Shown in pieces: positions 46,724-57,837 of a DNA stretch of 64,000 nucleotides; position 1 is the first letter of the stretch; the number at the start of each line of letters is the position of its first letter. The position numbers and the translations under genes were made by a program. The DNA comes from Owenia fusiformis. Lineage: Eukaryota; Annelida; Polychaeta; Sabellida; Oweniidae. Below the pieces are notes generated by a model. It saw nothing but the letters and a program-made list of their open reading frames with translations, made no database searches and was not told where the DNA came from. The stretch lies in contig CAIIXF020000009.1 of NCBI GenBank assembly GCA_903813345.2, forward strand, positions 8,116,030 to 8,180,029, given 5' to 3'.

Positions 46724-46766
46724 CTATTCATACTCCAGAATCTGTTTGTGGTAAAAGAGAAGATAC
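46724..46766 (-). CDS. USP22: USP22 last coding exon
   Basis: After acceptor CATTTTCAG the exon encodes YLLFYHKQILEYE and a TAG stop, the exact USP22 C-terminus apart from one residue. It is only 43 bp, found by phase (2) and by expectation of the YLLFYHKQ ending. A possible AATAAA on the minus strand lies near 46119-46124, about 600 bp downstream. Confidence 0.93.
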
Positions 46767-47181
46767 CTGAAAATGAGAAAATATCAATGATAATGATTTA
46801 ATACACTAAAATTTCTGTTCAGTTTAAAAGATGGCAGGGTAGTATAATAAGTGACTTAGAATATATAAGGTAAGAGGGGGAAAAAACCCAGGGTTCAAAG
46901 ATGACATACGCTTATAATGTAAATCTGTATTGAGATAACATCGTCGCTGATTGGTTTAGCGAGTCGATCGTAGATTGGCTTAAAACTAGGTCAATTTGAA
47001 AACTTTGAAAACCAAGATGAGGAAAGTACTTCCGGGAAAGGAGGTGAGCGAAGGAGGAAATCATATTTCATCAACTGAATTATGGGGTTTTCCCTCCTCT
47101 TATATTAGGTGGTGTCCCAGAGGCCTATAAACAGAGACTTGTCTCAATCTGTGTTGCAATATTATGACCCATGAAGCAGAG

Positions 47182-47745
47182 CCCCGGGGGGTTCACTGTA
47201 TATAAACCTTGACAGGGATCCTCGGCGCACATGGGGTTCCTTTTTTGACATTTGGTATGGCAATGGACCCAAATTTTAGGATGTGGTATGAGAATGCCCC
47301 CTCATTATGACTTTTGAGGGATGGAAGCGGTCAGATTTTTCAACTTTCTTGTATGAGAATGGTCATGGAAAATATATTATCTCACAATTATGGTATGGAA
47401 TTGGTCTAGTAGTTACACATATCCTAATATGAGGTTGTTTTGGTTCGTTTCCTCAAAGATCGCCTTCTTTCTGCAGTTCCTGGGACCTTCTTCAGTTAAA
47501 TAAATAGCTTTTTTTCCTGGGAAATATTCTACTTTGGACAAGTCATGTCATTGGTATGGCATTGGTCCTATATTTTGACATGGCATTGGTTTCATATTTG
47601 GGCATTTGGTATGGCTTTTGGGCACTATATCAGTTGGTATGGGAACACATCCAAATTTGACATATTGGTATGGGAATATATTGATATCTGAGGGTTCAGC
47701 CTAGGACCCGCGCCAAATTTTGTACACAGTGAACCCCCCGGGAGC
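47182..47745. mobile_element. Element with CCCGGGGGGTTCACTGTATA ends
   Basis: Left CCCCGGGGGGTTCACTGTAT, right TACACAGTGAACCCCCCGGG. The ~560-bp interior repeats TTGGTATGG/ATTGGT words degenerately. USP22 last intron. The rest of this intron (46767-48954) is AT-rich without a recognised gene. Confidence 0.8.
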
Positions 47746-48954
47746 AGAGCCTAATCTCTCATGATTGGACTGTACTAAGAATAGAGTCTCATCTCTGAAA
47801 ACAGGAGTTAAAGGGTTCCGATAAGCTTACCGAAGAAAAACAATATGGCGGCTCCAGGCGAGTCAACTGGATCAGTCCATTTTTGAAAAATAAGGGGAGT
47901 TTTGTAAAATCCAGTTAATTGAAATTGTTTGGAGATGTAAAATTAATTTTTCAAAATAAAAATCTCCCTTTCATAAATGTGTGACGATCAATAACATACT
48001 AATGCTATATAACAGTAAGAGGTGTTGACACAATGACCTTGAGCCTGTGAACCCTCGAGTATTATTCCGGGATTGGGCATTTTATACTAAACAGTGAGCA
48101 ACACCAGAAATGAGCATTCAATGTGCTAAACGATATGCATGACTCTTTAAGAATAAAAAAATGTACTTGACATATAATCTGTCAAAAAGATTTCATTTTC
48201 CAAGATATAGAATTCAATATTTAAAAAATTTCTTTCATACTCAAGCTGAAACAATTTAGGATAGAACTGAAAATGATGTCAAAATTAAAAAATAGAAATA
48301 CCAATTAAAAAATAGAAATACCAATTAAAAAAACACTTTTCAAAAAGTGTATCTGTATTTCCAAATACCAATAACTATATTTGGTTTCTGTCCTCATATA
48401 ACTTTTAAACATTTATACTAGAATTGACCTGAGGCCTTATTCATGATGGACATGATACCTTAATGATTATGGATGATTCAATAGTAATATAGGAATATGT
48501 AGCCTGAAAGCGATTTGTTTAGCTTTAATTATGTTGCAAAGTGTCCTATGTAGAACAAATGCTCTGTGTCAATTAAATTCTACTATACATGATTTAATTA
48601 AAGATAAAATGCTACTAAAACCCCAAGGATACATGAAACTTGTAGTAATTAATATATAATAACTACGTTCAAAATTAAAACCGAACCGCTAGACTCAGAT
48701 GCAAATGGTTATATTAATGTATTTGCATGTAATAAGGATTTCTTGTGAAAAAGGCCAAAAGAAAGCAATTGATAAAACTTGAACAATTATTACTGAATAA
48801 ACATGGAAAAAATGTACCAATTTATTGCTCACATTCTTTCTTTTCATTCCTATTTTCTAAAAGTCAAAATTTTTTTAATTTTTTACTTCTTTAAATTTTG
48901 GTGGCCCTTTATAATATACAAGGACTTTAAAACATGAATATCATTCAAACATAC

Positions 48955-49104
48955 CCTTCACTCCTTAGTACATCTTTTAAGTCTACTTTGGTAATCAGGT
49001 GATCCTCACACTTAAACCACTGATTCTTGTGCTGCCTAATAAAGCATGTATAATGCCCTGTATCTGCTGTACCCCTGTGGTTAACAACTGCATAGAGGGA
49101 ATAC
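48955..49104 (-). CDS. USP22: USP22 catalytic-histidine exon
   Basis: Reads [56 protein letters not shown] carries the catalytic His, and the downstream WFKCED contains the third catalytic-site Asp region. Its acceptor (ATATATTGCAG|GTATTCC) is the last unit of a minisatellite with the same core that extends about 490 bp upstream. Phase 2 at both ends. Confidence 0.95.
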
Positions 49105-49590
49105 CTGCAATATATAATAAAAGGAATACTTGCAATATATAGAGGGAATATTTGAGATATATAAAGGGAATGTCCACAATATTGGAGAAATACCTGTGAT
49201 ATCGAAGGAATACCTGTAATATATGGAAAATACCTGTGATATAAAAAAGGAATACCTGCAATATGTGGGAAATACCTGTGACATACCCATTTACCAGAAT
49301 TCATCATGTATATATGTGAGAAATATATAAGGGATATATCTGTGATATATAAAGTGAATACCCATTTGTTATGGGAAATACCTGAAATATATATACTAGA
49401 AAATATCCATGATATATGAAGGGAATATCTGCAACATATTGGAAAATGCCTGCGATAAATTAAGGGAATTCCAACTACATGGGAATACTGTGATAATATA
49501 AAGGGAATACCTGAAATAAACAGGAAATATGCGAGATATATTTAGAGAATACCTATAATATATATGGGAAATACCTGCAATATCGAAAAA
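49105..49590 (-). repeat. Minisatellite of splice-acceptor-like units upstream of USP22 His exon
   Basis: On the transcript strand about 16-18 degenerate units of ~27 bp read TATATATTGCAGGTATTCCC or TATATCACAGGTATTTCC. The true acceptor of the exon at 49104 is the last unit. Many units therefore carry a pyrimidine/A-rich tract and an AG followed by GTATTCC. Confidence 0.88.
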
Positions 49591-49639
49591 AATATATGCA
49601 ATGAAGCTTTGCATCATGGGGTCTTTAATGAATTCACTG

Positions 49640-49749
49640 GTAAGAAGCATATGTTGACAGGAGAGCTGCAGACCATCTCCCAGTAACGCAGATGCGAGTA
49701 AGTAGTTACCAGTTTCACCATCAGGTGAATCGTTCGGGTCAGATAGCAT
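49640..49749 (-). other. Intronic stretch with short open frame, no gene assigned
   Basis: A minus-strand frame starting MLSDPNDSPDGETGNYLLAS looks coding-like and less AT-rich than its surroundings, but it runs into the minisatellite. The neighbouring exons join perfectly without it (SQHK to YSLYAV). It could be a cryptic or alternative exon; I see no clear flanking splice pair. Confidence 0.25.
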
Positions 49750-50131
49750 GGCGGTATATTAGAAAGTTCCCTTTAACTTAAATTACATCTGTTTTAGTTG
49801 TTCAATTTTGATATAACCCTTATGTATCTAATGGTTATGCAAATCATAATATGCCCAGTGAAAAAAAATGTTATCTGTCCAATACAAGAAAAGGTATTTC
49901 ACTTTTTGTGATTTTGTAACATGGGGTCTATGGGGAATCAACCTGAACTAGAATTCACATTATCAAAAAAAAAATCAAATTTTCAAACTTGATAAACCTT
50001 TTTCGAAACCATATAGTTAATGACGTAAACCAAGATTATTTCTACTCGCATCTAGTCTATTACTTGATTCATTGGTGTTGTTCCTACATGTCTATTAAAT
50101 ACTGACAATAATATCATTTAGTGATACTAAC

Positions 50132-50295
50132 TTGTGTTGACTGGTGAGTCCGTTAGCTGTAAGATGTACCACCTGGTTGCTATAACCATTGTTGTTGCTA
50201 CGTGATGATGACATAAAGGCGGTCATGTCCAACTCCTCGGGGAACTCAACGTATGTGGAGATCTTCTTGTGGTAACCCGTTGAATGTTCGAATCT
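50132..50295 (-). CDS. USP22: USP22 exon, RFEHS to variable loop
   Basis: Begins RFEHSTGYHKKISTYVEFPE and continues LDMTAFMSSS, then a low-similarity Asn/Ser-rich loop ending SQHK. The start matches USP22 RFEHSAKLRRKITTYVSFP. The donor is CACAA|GTTAGT; the frame would stay open into the intron for a further ten codons, but the next exon restores [10 protein letters not shown] in phase 2. Confidence 0.92.
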
Positions 50296-50727
50296 CTGGA
50301 ATAGGATGTAGGATAAAATTTTCATATTAAAAATATTATACATTCTGGTCACGCATTATTATTACCATTAAGAATATTTTATTTGTCTTTGTTTTACATG
50401 ATCATATATAATTTATATTCATTTACAGTAAATGAAAGGGATTGGTTTCACACAGTCTAGGCCCCAGTCTAGACTCGATGCATATTAATAGTAGTTTATC
50501 AAATTGTGGTTAATTTCATGAACATCGCAAACTCTAGGTTACCCCTATGAATACAACAAAGGCATGTGTTTCGTCAGGTTTATGGCCCTATATCAGCTAT
50601 GTTAAAATGGTTTCAGGGATTTCAACATAAATCATACAAGGTTTTACTGGTGTTCGAAAAGTTTTGCACAAAGATTTTATGACCACAAACAATTTAACCA
50701 GATTTCTCAGAACTTGTTGATCATTAC

Positions 50728-50854
50728 CTTAAGGTGGAAGCATGCCACTACAGGAAGTTTCTTCATAGTGAGCTGTTTAGTTGACTCCTGGTAACTGTGG
50801 CATTTACTGCACTTTATCTTTGCTGAACTACCGAGATGCTCAGGACGTGTAAAT
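50728..50854 (-). CDS. USP22: USP22 exon with second CxxC pair
   Basis: Reads [20 protein letters not shown], then [20 protein letters not shown] and HLK. It contains the KCxxC zinc ligands and the FHLK motif preceding RFEH. Too short for a long open frame; recognised by splice phases (2 in, 0 out) and near-identity to USP22. Confidence 0.93.
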
Positions 50855-51152
50855 CTAAAGAAAAAAGAATGAGAATGTCAAATGAGTCTTGTATAAACTG
50901 GACGATTTTATCGAAAAATGTTGCGAAATGCAGGGGTTTCACTAGAATTTCTCACTACAGGGTAAATAAATGAAAACAGGTAAAATTAAAATAATGGAAA
51001 TCATAAATTTAACATGGAAAAGTTCAAAAGTCCCTAAAAACAACAGGCAATTTTGTGAAAACAACCAGTGAAAATTGCCTGTTGCCTGCTGCTAATGAAA
51101 CCCCTGGAAAAATATGTACAGACACATTAAATGAAGAAAGACATTAACATAC

Positions 51153-51287
51153 CTCTTGAGACAGCTCATCAGTGAGGTAGGTTGTTCGAAGGCCCCATAG
51201 AGAGCAGGATTCAGCAGAAGACTATTGGGTGGAGGCCCAAGGTCCAATGAGATATCCCAGAAGGGATCAATTGTCGTGGAAACATTA
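51153..51287 (-). CDS. USP22: USP22 exon, palm strand and insertion
   Basis: Encodes NNVSTTIDPFWDISLDLGPP, a variable stretch, then EQPTSLMSCLKR. The STTIDPFWDISLDL core is diagnostic of USP22/27X/51. The insertion after it is shorter than in human USP22. Acceptor TTTCAG, donor AAGAG|GTATGT, phase 2 at both ends. Confidence 0.94.
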
Positions 51288-51292
51288 CTGAA

Positions 51293-53530
51293 ACAAGGCA
51301 TTAACATGACAAAATGTCACCACCTAAAACAATTTGGTCAATTAAAAGCAAGTTGGAAAATACCTTTTGACCTTAAGAAGAATTTCTGAGAACATGTAGA
51401 TGATTTTGAAAAAAAAATTAGTCAATTTGAAGCAAGTTGAAAAAAGACCTTTTTGACCTTGAGAAGGTTATTGAAGGTCAAATGTCAAATCTAAAGTCAG
51501 ATTTGAACTTCTGAGAACTTGTAAAGTCAAATTTGAACTTCTGACCTTTTTTGACCTTGAGAAGGTCAAATGTCAAATCTAGTCATATTTAAATTTCTGA
51601 GAACATATAGATGATTTTGAAAAAAAAAATTAGTCAATTTGAAGCAAGATGAAAAAATACCTTTTTGACCTTTTTTGACATTGAGAAGGTCATTGAAGGT
51701 CAAATGTCAAATCTAAAGTCAGATTTGAATTTCTGAGAACATGTAGATGATTTTGAAAAAAAAATTTAGTCAATTTGAAGCAAGTTGAAAAAAGACCTTT
51801 TTGACCTTTTTTGACTTTGAGAAGGTTATTGAAGGTCAAATGTCAAATCTTAAGTCAGATTTGAATTTCTGAGAACACGTAGATGATTTTGAAAAAAAAT
51901 TTATTAGTCAATTTGAAGCAAGATGAAAAAATACCTTTTTGACCTTTTTGACCTTTTTTGACATTGAGAAGGTCATTGAAGGTCAAATGTTAAATCTAAA
52001 GTCAGATTTGAATTTCTGAGAACATGTAGATGAATTTGAAAAAAAAATTTAGTCAATTTGAAGCAAGTTGAAAAAAGACCTTTTTGACCTTTTTTGACTT
52101 TGAGAAGGTCATTGAAGGTCAAATGTAAAATCTTAAGTCAAATCTAAAGTCAGATTTGAATTTCTGAGAACACGTAGATGATTTTGAAAATTTTTTTTAG
52201 TCAATTTGAAGCAAGTTGAAAACAGACCTTTTTGACCTTTTTTGACCTTGAGAAGGTCATTGAAGGTCAAATGTCAAATCTTAAGTCAGATTTGAATTTC
52301 TGAGAACACGTAGATGATTTTGAAAAAAAAATTTAGTCAATTTGAAGCAAGTTGAAAACAGACCTTTTTGACCTTTTTTGACCTTGAGAAGGTCATTGAA
52401 GGTCAAATGTCAAATCTAAAGTCAGATTTGAAGGTCAAATGTCAAATCTAAAGTCAGATTTGAATTTCTGAGAACACGTAGATTATTTTGAAAAAATTTA
52501 TTAGTCAATTTGAAGCAAGTTGAAAACAGACCTTTTTGAACTTTTTTGACCTTGAGAAGGTCATTGAAGGTCAAATGTCAAATCTTAAGTCAGATTTGAA
52601 TTTCTGAGAACACGTAGATGATTTTGAAAAAAAAATTTAGTCAATTTGAAGCAAGTTGAAAACAGACCTTTTTGACCTTTTTTGACCTTGAGAAGGTCAT
52701 TGAAGGTCAAATGTCAAATCTAAAGTCAGATTTGAAGGTCAAATGTCAAATCTAAAGTCAGATTTGAATTTCTGAGAACATGTAGATGATTTTGAAAAAA
52801 AATTTAGTCAATGTGAAGCAAGTTGAAAAAAGACCTTTTTGACCTTGAGAAGGTCATTGAAGGTCAAATGTCAAATCTTAAGTCAGATTTGAATTTCTGA
52901 GAACACGTAGATGATTTTGAAAAAATTTTTTAGTCAATTTGAAGCAAGTTGAAAACAGACCTTTTTGACCTTTTTTGACCTTGAGAAGGTCATTGAAGGT
53001 CAAATGTCAAATCTAAAGTCAGATTTGAAGGTCAAATGTCAAATCTAAAGTCAGATTTGAATTTCTGAGAACATGTAGATGATTTTGAAAAAAAATTTAG
53101 TCAATGTGAAGCAAGTTGAAAAAAGACCTTTTTGACCTTGAGAAGGTCATTGAAGGTCAAATGTCAAATCTAAAGTCAGATTTGAAGGTCAAATGTCAAA
53201 TCTAAAGTCAGATTTGAATTTCTGAGAACATGTAGATGATTTTGAAAAAAAATTTAGTCAATGTGAAGCAAGTTGAAAAAAGACCTTTTTGACCTTGAGA
53301 AGGTCATTGAAGGTCAAATGTCAAATCTAAAGTCAGATTTGAACTTCTGAGAAGATGTAGATGATTTAGAAAAAAATTGAAGTCAGTCTAAACAGTACTT
53401 GTTAAGTTATAGGAAGTTGTAAGAAATTGTTACAGACGCCGGACGCCGGACGCCAGACGCCGGACGCCAACCGCCGTCGCAAAAAAACGGAGACCATAAC
53501 AATATGTCACCACTTTTTGGTGGTGACATA
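51293..53530. mobile_element. Satellite-bearing GTCACCACC-ended element in USP22 intron
   Basis: Starts AACAAGGCATTAACATGACA + AAATGTCACCACC and ends with GACGCCGGACGCCGGACGCC …, AGACCATAACAATATGTCAC, and GGTGGTGACATA. The interior consists of about 14 units of 125-170 bp (GTCAATTTGAAGCAAGTTGA, TTTTTGACCTTGAGAAGGTC, ATTGAAGGTCAAATGTCAAA, TCTAAAGTCAGATTTGAATT, TCTGAGAACATGTAGATGAT). TIR-like ends TGTCACCACC/GGTGGTGACA. Same family as 3092 and 10226, which lack the satellite. Confidence 0.85.
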
Positions 53531-53900
53531 ATAATACAACATATATAGTGTGTTGATTCTGAACACTTCTTGGTCGTCATCAATGCAAACATATATTTAT
53601 TTGCATATCAATGTCTCAATATTCTGTTTTAATATGGTCAAACGAAGCAGTTGAACCTCTCCCATTCATTACAGATAATGCACATTGACATTATATTTAA
53701 AATTACTATCCTATTTCAATATTGGTTTAGCTTTATCAAAGTGTCTTAGAATTATTTGCACAAATAACATGACACAACAATTAAAAGGGTTCAATGTCTA
53801 AAATACCCAATTTTATAAATTTTGAATTTGCCAGTATCCTCATGACGTTTAAACAAAAAATATTATACTGACTTATTCATGGTGAGTGAAATGAACGTAC

Positions 53901-54003
53901 TTGCACTTTTGACATGTGACATCTGACTGCAGCCCTCCAGTGAATATTTGGTCTATAATACAGTTACAGTGGTGGGGATTACTCTTCGAGAGTCCATTAT
54001 TCC
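53901..54003 (-). CDS. USP22: USP22 exon, ubiquitin-binding fingers
   Basis: Reads [20 protein letters not shown] followed by [14 protein letters not shown], nearly identical to USP22. It contains HCNC and CQxC zinc ligands of the fingers subdomain. Acceptor ATTCCAG, donor TGCAA|GTACGT, phase 1 in and 2 out. Confidence 0.95.
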
Positions 54004-54492
54004 CTGGAATCATATAAATATTAGATTTTATTCTAAAATATGAATGCAGTTTTTTTATGAAATTGCAAATGGAAAAGTTATGAGAATCCAGTGACATCAG
54101 AGATAATCTAGCGTATAAGATAGATCAGGATATTGGTTTTATCCCATGATTACAATGAATTTTTTTTTTAAATTCCAAAAATTTTAATTTGTTTACCATA
54201 CTGGAATGCGGCTGATGAACGATATAAGCTTTATATTCGACTGATAAACCACATTCAGTCACATATGGGACGATTAACAATTTTTAGAAAAATATCATAC
54301 GGATCTCCATAATACTAGAAAATTATCACTGGCTGTTAGTGTACAAATTACACAATAATCATGGGATAAACCTTAAGCAATTGCTTCCTGTAACTGGCTA
54401 TGATGTCATCCTTACACATTCATGTCAGAAATTGGAGTAATTTTCAAAAAAATTGTTTCAATTTACTTTACAATCAAATTGCAGGCTGCAAA

Positions 54493-54773
54493 GTACACAA
54501 TGACACAAAAAAGTGTCACCCACATAAGAGTGCATGACTTTTTTGTCTGCATGATTTCTGACTTCTTCTTTGGGACACTAAAACTAGATTCCATGGAGCA
54601 ATTCCACAAGAAATTTCAGTGTACCTAGTTGAGCTAGTCATCTGAAACTTCATGTGGAGTTGCTCCATGGAGTCTAGTTTTAATGTGCAAGAGAAAAAGT
54701 CAGGAATCATATGGACAAAAAAGTTATACAACATTATGTGGGTGGCACTTTTTGTGTCACCCTGTACATATAT
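54493..54773. mobile_element. Palindromic mariner-like MITE
   Basis: Almost complete hairpin: GACACAAAAAAGTGTCACCC and ACATAA at left; TTATGTGGGTGGCACTTTTT and GTGTCACCCTGTA at right. CAGGGTGACACAAAAAGTG after TA is mariner-style. Internal arms AAACTAGATTCCATGGAGCA invert to TGCTCCATGGAGTCTAGTTT. Open frames in it are TIR artefacts. Confidence 0.82.
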
Positions 54774-54857
54774 AAGCTACTCTTGTTTTTTGTTGTTCAC
54801 AAAATGGGAACAGGGTTATTATTAGAAAGGTGAATCGTGAAAGATCAAGATGTTTAC

Positions 54858-55005
54858 CTTTACAATGTCGGTGAAGGACATCTAGTGCTGCAATTAAAAA
54901 TTCATGAGCGTCTTGCTGTTCATACCCCGCCAGATGTCGTGCATGTGTCCACACCAGGTGGAGCAACCGGTAGGGTGTATGCGGAGTTCGTACTCCACTA
55001 TAGAA
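54858..55005 (-). CDS. USP22: USP22 exon with QQDAHEF box
   Basis: Using the acceptor TTTTTAG (not the nearer CTATAG) gives [20 protein letters not shown], then [20 protein letters not shown], ending HRHCK. This fits in phase 0 after the preceding LFQE. The QQDAHEF motif is the second conserved USP box. Donor AAAG|GTAAAC, phase 1 out. The residues YSG would be lost with the nearer acceptor, so the start at 55005 is preferred. Confidence 0.94.
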
Positions 55006-55874
55006 CTAAAAATGAAAAGCCCAATACGATAAGTGAATGTGCCCTAAAAAGCAAGCCAACAAGAATTATCGATCACCATGAAAACAGAACATCCAAGATT
55101 TAACAACCTTCTGACAATGAATCTCATGGGCTCATAGCATATTCATTGTCATATGGAACCTTATTTAAATGTCCAAATATTTCATACCTATTCAACAAGA
55201 AATCTTTACAGAGTACATGGGTGTCCACTTTTCAAGAATTTCAACCAAAAGTCTCAGAAGAGGCTGCAAAAACCTCAACATCTCAAATCCTAAATAACTT
55301 TATCATTTAATAAGATATATCATCTTTTTGCGATATGATATTGCGAAGTACAATGAAAACAAAGTGCCTGAACAATTGAAAATGTTATTTACAGATTACT
55401 CATTTCAAAATATAAAAATGTAATTTCTAACTTAAGAGAACACTTATACCTATAATAGTCATATGTAATGAAAAATCAATTTTTGAAAAGAAACACACAT
55501 CAGGTGTCCATTTAGGATTTCATGAGCTCAAACCAGAAAAATGTAAATATTTAAAACCTACTTTAAATTCCTTTCATTTGGCATACATCAGAGAGATCAA
55601 GAAATTAATGAAAACTCAAGCTAAAAATCACAGTATATACATGTAATGTGACAAAGAAATATTTACAAGAAACAATTCCAAAACTTGAAACAGAAATACT
55701 CGTTACTTGCATTTGAAATGAAAAACTTAGATTTTCATGAAAAAATCCAGCCATTTTCAAATCAGTAGCCATCTTGAAAAAATATATTTTTGCTAAAACT
55801 ATATCCCTTAAGAAATTTGATCGTTGGGATACTGAAAAAAATTTAATAAAAAAACTTATAATTTTAGGACATAC

Positions 55875-56047
55875 CTCTTGAAAGAGCCTTGACATCTCGC
55901 AGACCAAACAGCGTTGAGATTCATTCAACATTAAACAGTTATGTTTGTCTGCCAGGAAGAAGTCCCTTAGCAGTGGTGTATGGGTCAAAGCTTGCACAAT
56001 ACAGTTCATGAAACATGTGTTCCCCAAATTTATTAGACCTCGAAGCC
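55875..56047 (-). CDS. USP22: USP22 catalytic-cysteine exon (canonical, full-length copy)
   Basis: From the acceptor TTGCAG at 56048-56049, this copy reads [20 protein letters not shown], then [18 protein letters not shown], and only here continues into [16 protein letters not shown] before GTATGT. It is the only copy of the array with the natural 3' half of the exon and a good donor, so it should be the exon used in normal USP22. The nucleophile is the first Cys of NTCFMNC (family knowledge). Confidence 0.94.
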
Positions 56048-57581
56048 CTGCAATGTCACAAATCAATGAATCATTTAACATTAAACAGTTATGTTTGTCT
56101 GCCAGGAAGAAGTCCCTAAGCAGTGGTGTATGGGTCAAAGCTTGCACAATACAGTTCATAAAACATGTGTTCCCCAAATTTATTAGACCTCGAAGCCCTG
56201 CAATGTCACAAATCAATGAATCATTTAACATTAAACAGTTATGTTTGTCTGCCAGGAAGAAGTCCCTAAGCAGTGGTGTATGGGTCAAAGCTTGCACAAT
56301 ACAGTTCATGAAACATGTGTTCCCCAAATTTATTAGACCTCGAAGCCCTGCAATGTCACAAATCAATGAATCATTTAACATTAAACAGTTATGTTTGTCT
56401 GCCAGGAAGAAGTCCCTAAGCAGTGGTGTATGGGTCAAAGCTTGCACAATACAGTTCATAAAACATGTGTTCCCCAAATTTATTAGACCTCGAAGCCCTG
56501 CAATGTCACAAATCAATGAATCATTTAACATTAAACAGTTATGTTTGTCTGCCAGGAAGAAGTCCCTTAGCAGTGGTGTATGGGTCAAAGCTTGCACAAT
56601 ACAGTTCATAAAACATGTGTTCCCCAAATTTATTAGACCTCGAAGCCCTGCAGTATCACAAAATAACAATTCATTTAACACTAAATAGTTATGTTTGTCT
56701 GCCAGGAAGAAGTCCCTAAGCAGTGGTGTATGGGTCAAAGCTTGCACAATACAGTTCATAAAACATGTGTTCCCCAAATTTATTAGACCTCGAAGCCCTG
56801 CAGTATCACAAAATAACAATTCATTTATCACTAAATAGTTATGTTTGTCTGCCAGGAAGAAGTCCCTAAGCAGTGGTGTATGGGTCAAAGCTTGCACAAT
56901 ACAGTTCATGAAACATGTGTTCCCCAAATTTATAAGACCTCGAAGCCCTGCAATATCACAAATCAATGAATCATTTAACATTAAACAGTTATATTTGTCT
57001 GCCAGGAAGAAGTCCCTAAGCAGTGGTGTATGGGTCAAAGCTTGCACAATACAGTTCATAAAACATGTGTTCCCCAAATTTATTAGACCTCGAAGCCCTG
57101 CAGTATCACAAAATAACAATTCATTTATCACTAAATAGTTATGTTTGTCTGCCAGGAAGAAGTCCCTAAGCAGTGGTGTATGGGTCAAAGCTTGCACAAT
57201 ACAGTTCATGAAACATGTGTTCCCCAAATTTATAAGACCTCGAAGCCCTGCAATATCACAAATCAATGAATCATTTAACATTAAACAGTTATGTTTGTCT
57301 GCCAGGAAGAAGTCCCTAAGCAGTGGTGTATGGGTCAAAGCTTGCACAATACAGTTCATGAAACATGTGTTCCCCAAATTTATTATACCTCGGAGCCCTG
57401 CAATGCCACAAATCAATGAATCATTTAACATTAAACAGTTATATTTGTCTGCCAGGAAGAAGTCCCTAAGCAGTGGTGTATGGGTCGAAGCTTGCACAAT
57501 ACAGTTCACGAAACATGTGTTCCCCAAATTTATAAGACCTCGAAGCCCTGCAATATCACAAAATAACAATTCATTTAACAT
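56048..57581 (-). repeat. USP22: Tandem array of ten extra Cys-box exon units (150 bp each), in frame
   Basis: Eleven acceptor-plus-exon units start at 57547, 57397, 57247, 57097, 56947, 56797, 56647, 56497, 56347, 56197 and 56047, exactly 150 bp apart. The ten upstream ones each hold the last ~30 bp of the intron including ..TGCAG, and the first ~120 bp of the exon. They then run straight into the next unit, without a consensus donor. Because 150 is divisible by three and the intron piece is open, the array and the canonical exon form a single 658-codon frame. All copies keep the catalytic-Cys context; only the first has CFVNC and ASTHTP. No stop codon occurs in any unit. A long opposite-strand open frame is a shadow of this array. 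Confidence 0.95.
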
Positions 57582-57665
57582 TAAATAGTTATGTTCGTCA
57601 CATTGTCAGCCATGAAAAAGACTAAGCAGTGGCGCACAATACAGTTACTTTAAGTCCTCTACAAG
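57582..57665 (-). pseudogene. Degenerate twelfth Cys-box unit
   Basis: Just upstream of the array (in transcription order) the sequence still resembles a unit: it has AACTGTATTGTGC, CCACTGCTTAG, a TTTTTCATGGCTGAC segment equivalent to FFLAD, and ACATAACTATTTAATG. It carries a deletion and substitutions and lacks the splice acceptor, so it marks the old edge of the amplification. Confidence 0.7.
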
Positions 57666-57837
57666 TTTGATTCTAAGAAGAGGGAAGACGTGTTTTGCCA
57701 ATGAGCTAAGTGTAATTTATCACATTTTATGCTAGGTTTCAAGAACACATGTACTCCAATAAGTCCGATTCCTAAAACTGAAATGTCAATTATGGGGCAG
57801 TACTCCTTTATGCATGTTTCATCTTGAATGTTTGGTT

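Noticed and set aside
55945-57588. Long plus-strand frames with repeated [12 protein letters not shown]
   Set aside because: Antisense shadow of the USP22 Cys-box array; the minus strand encodes the conserved protein.
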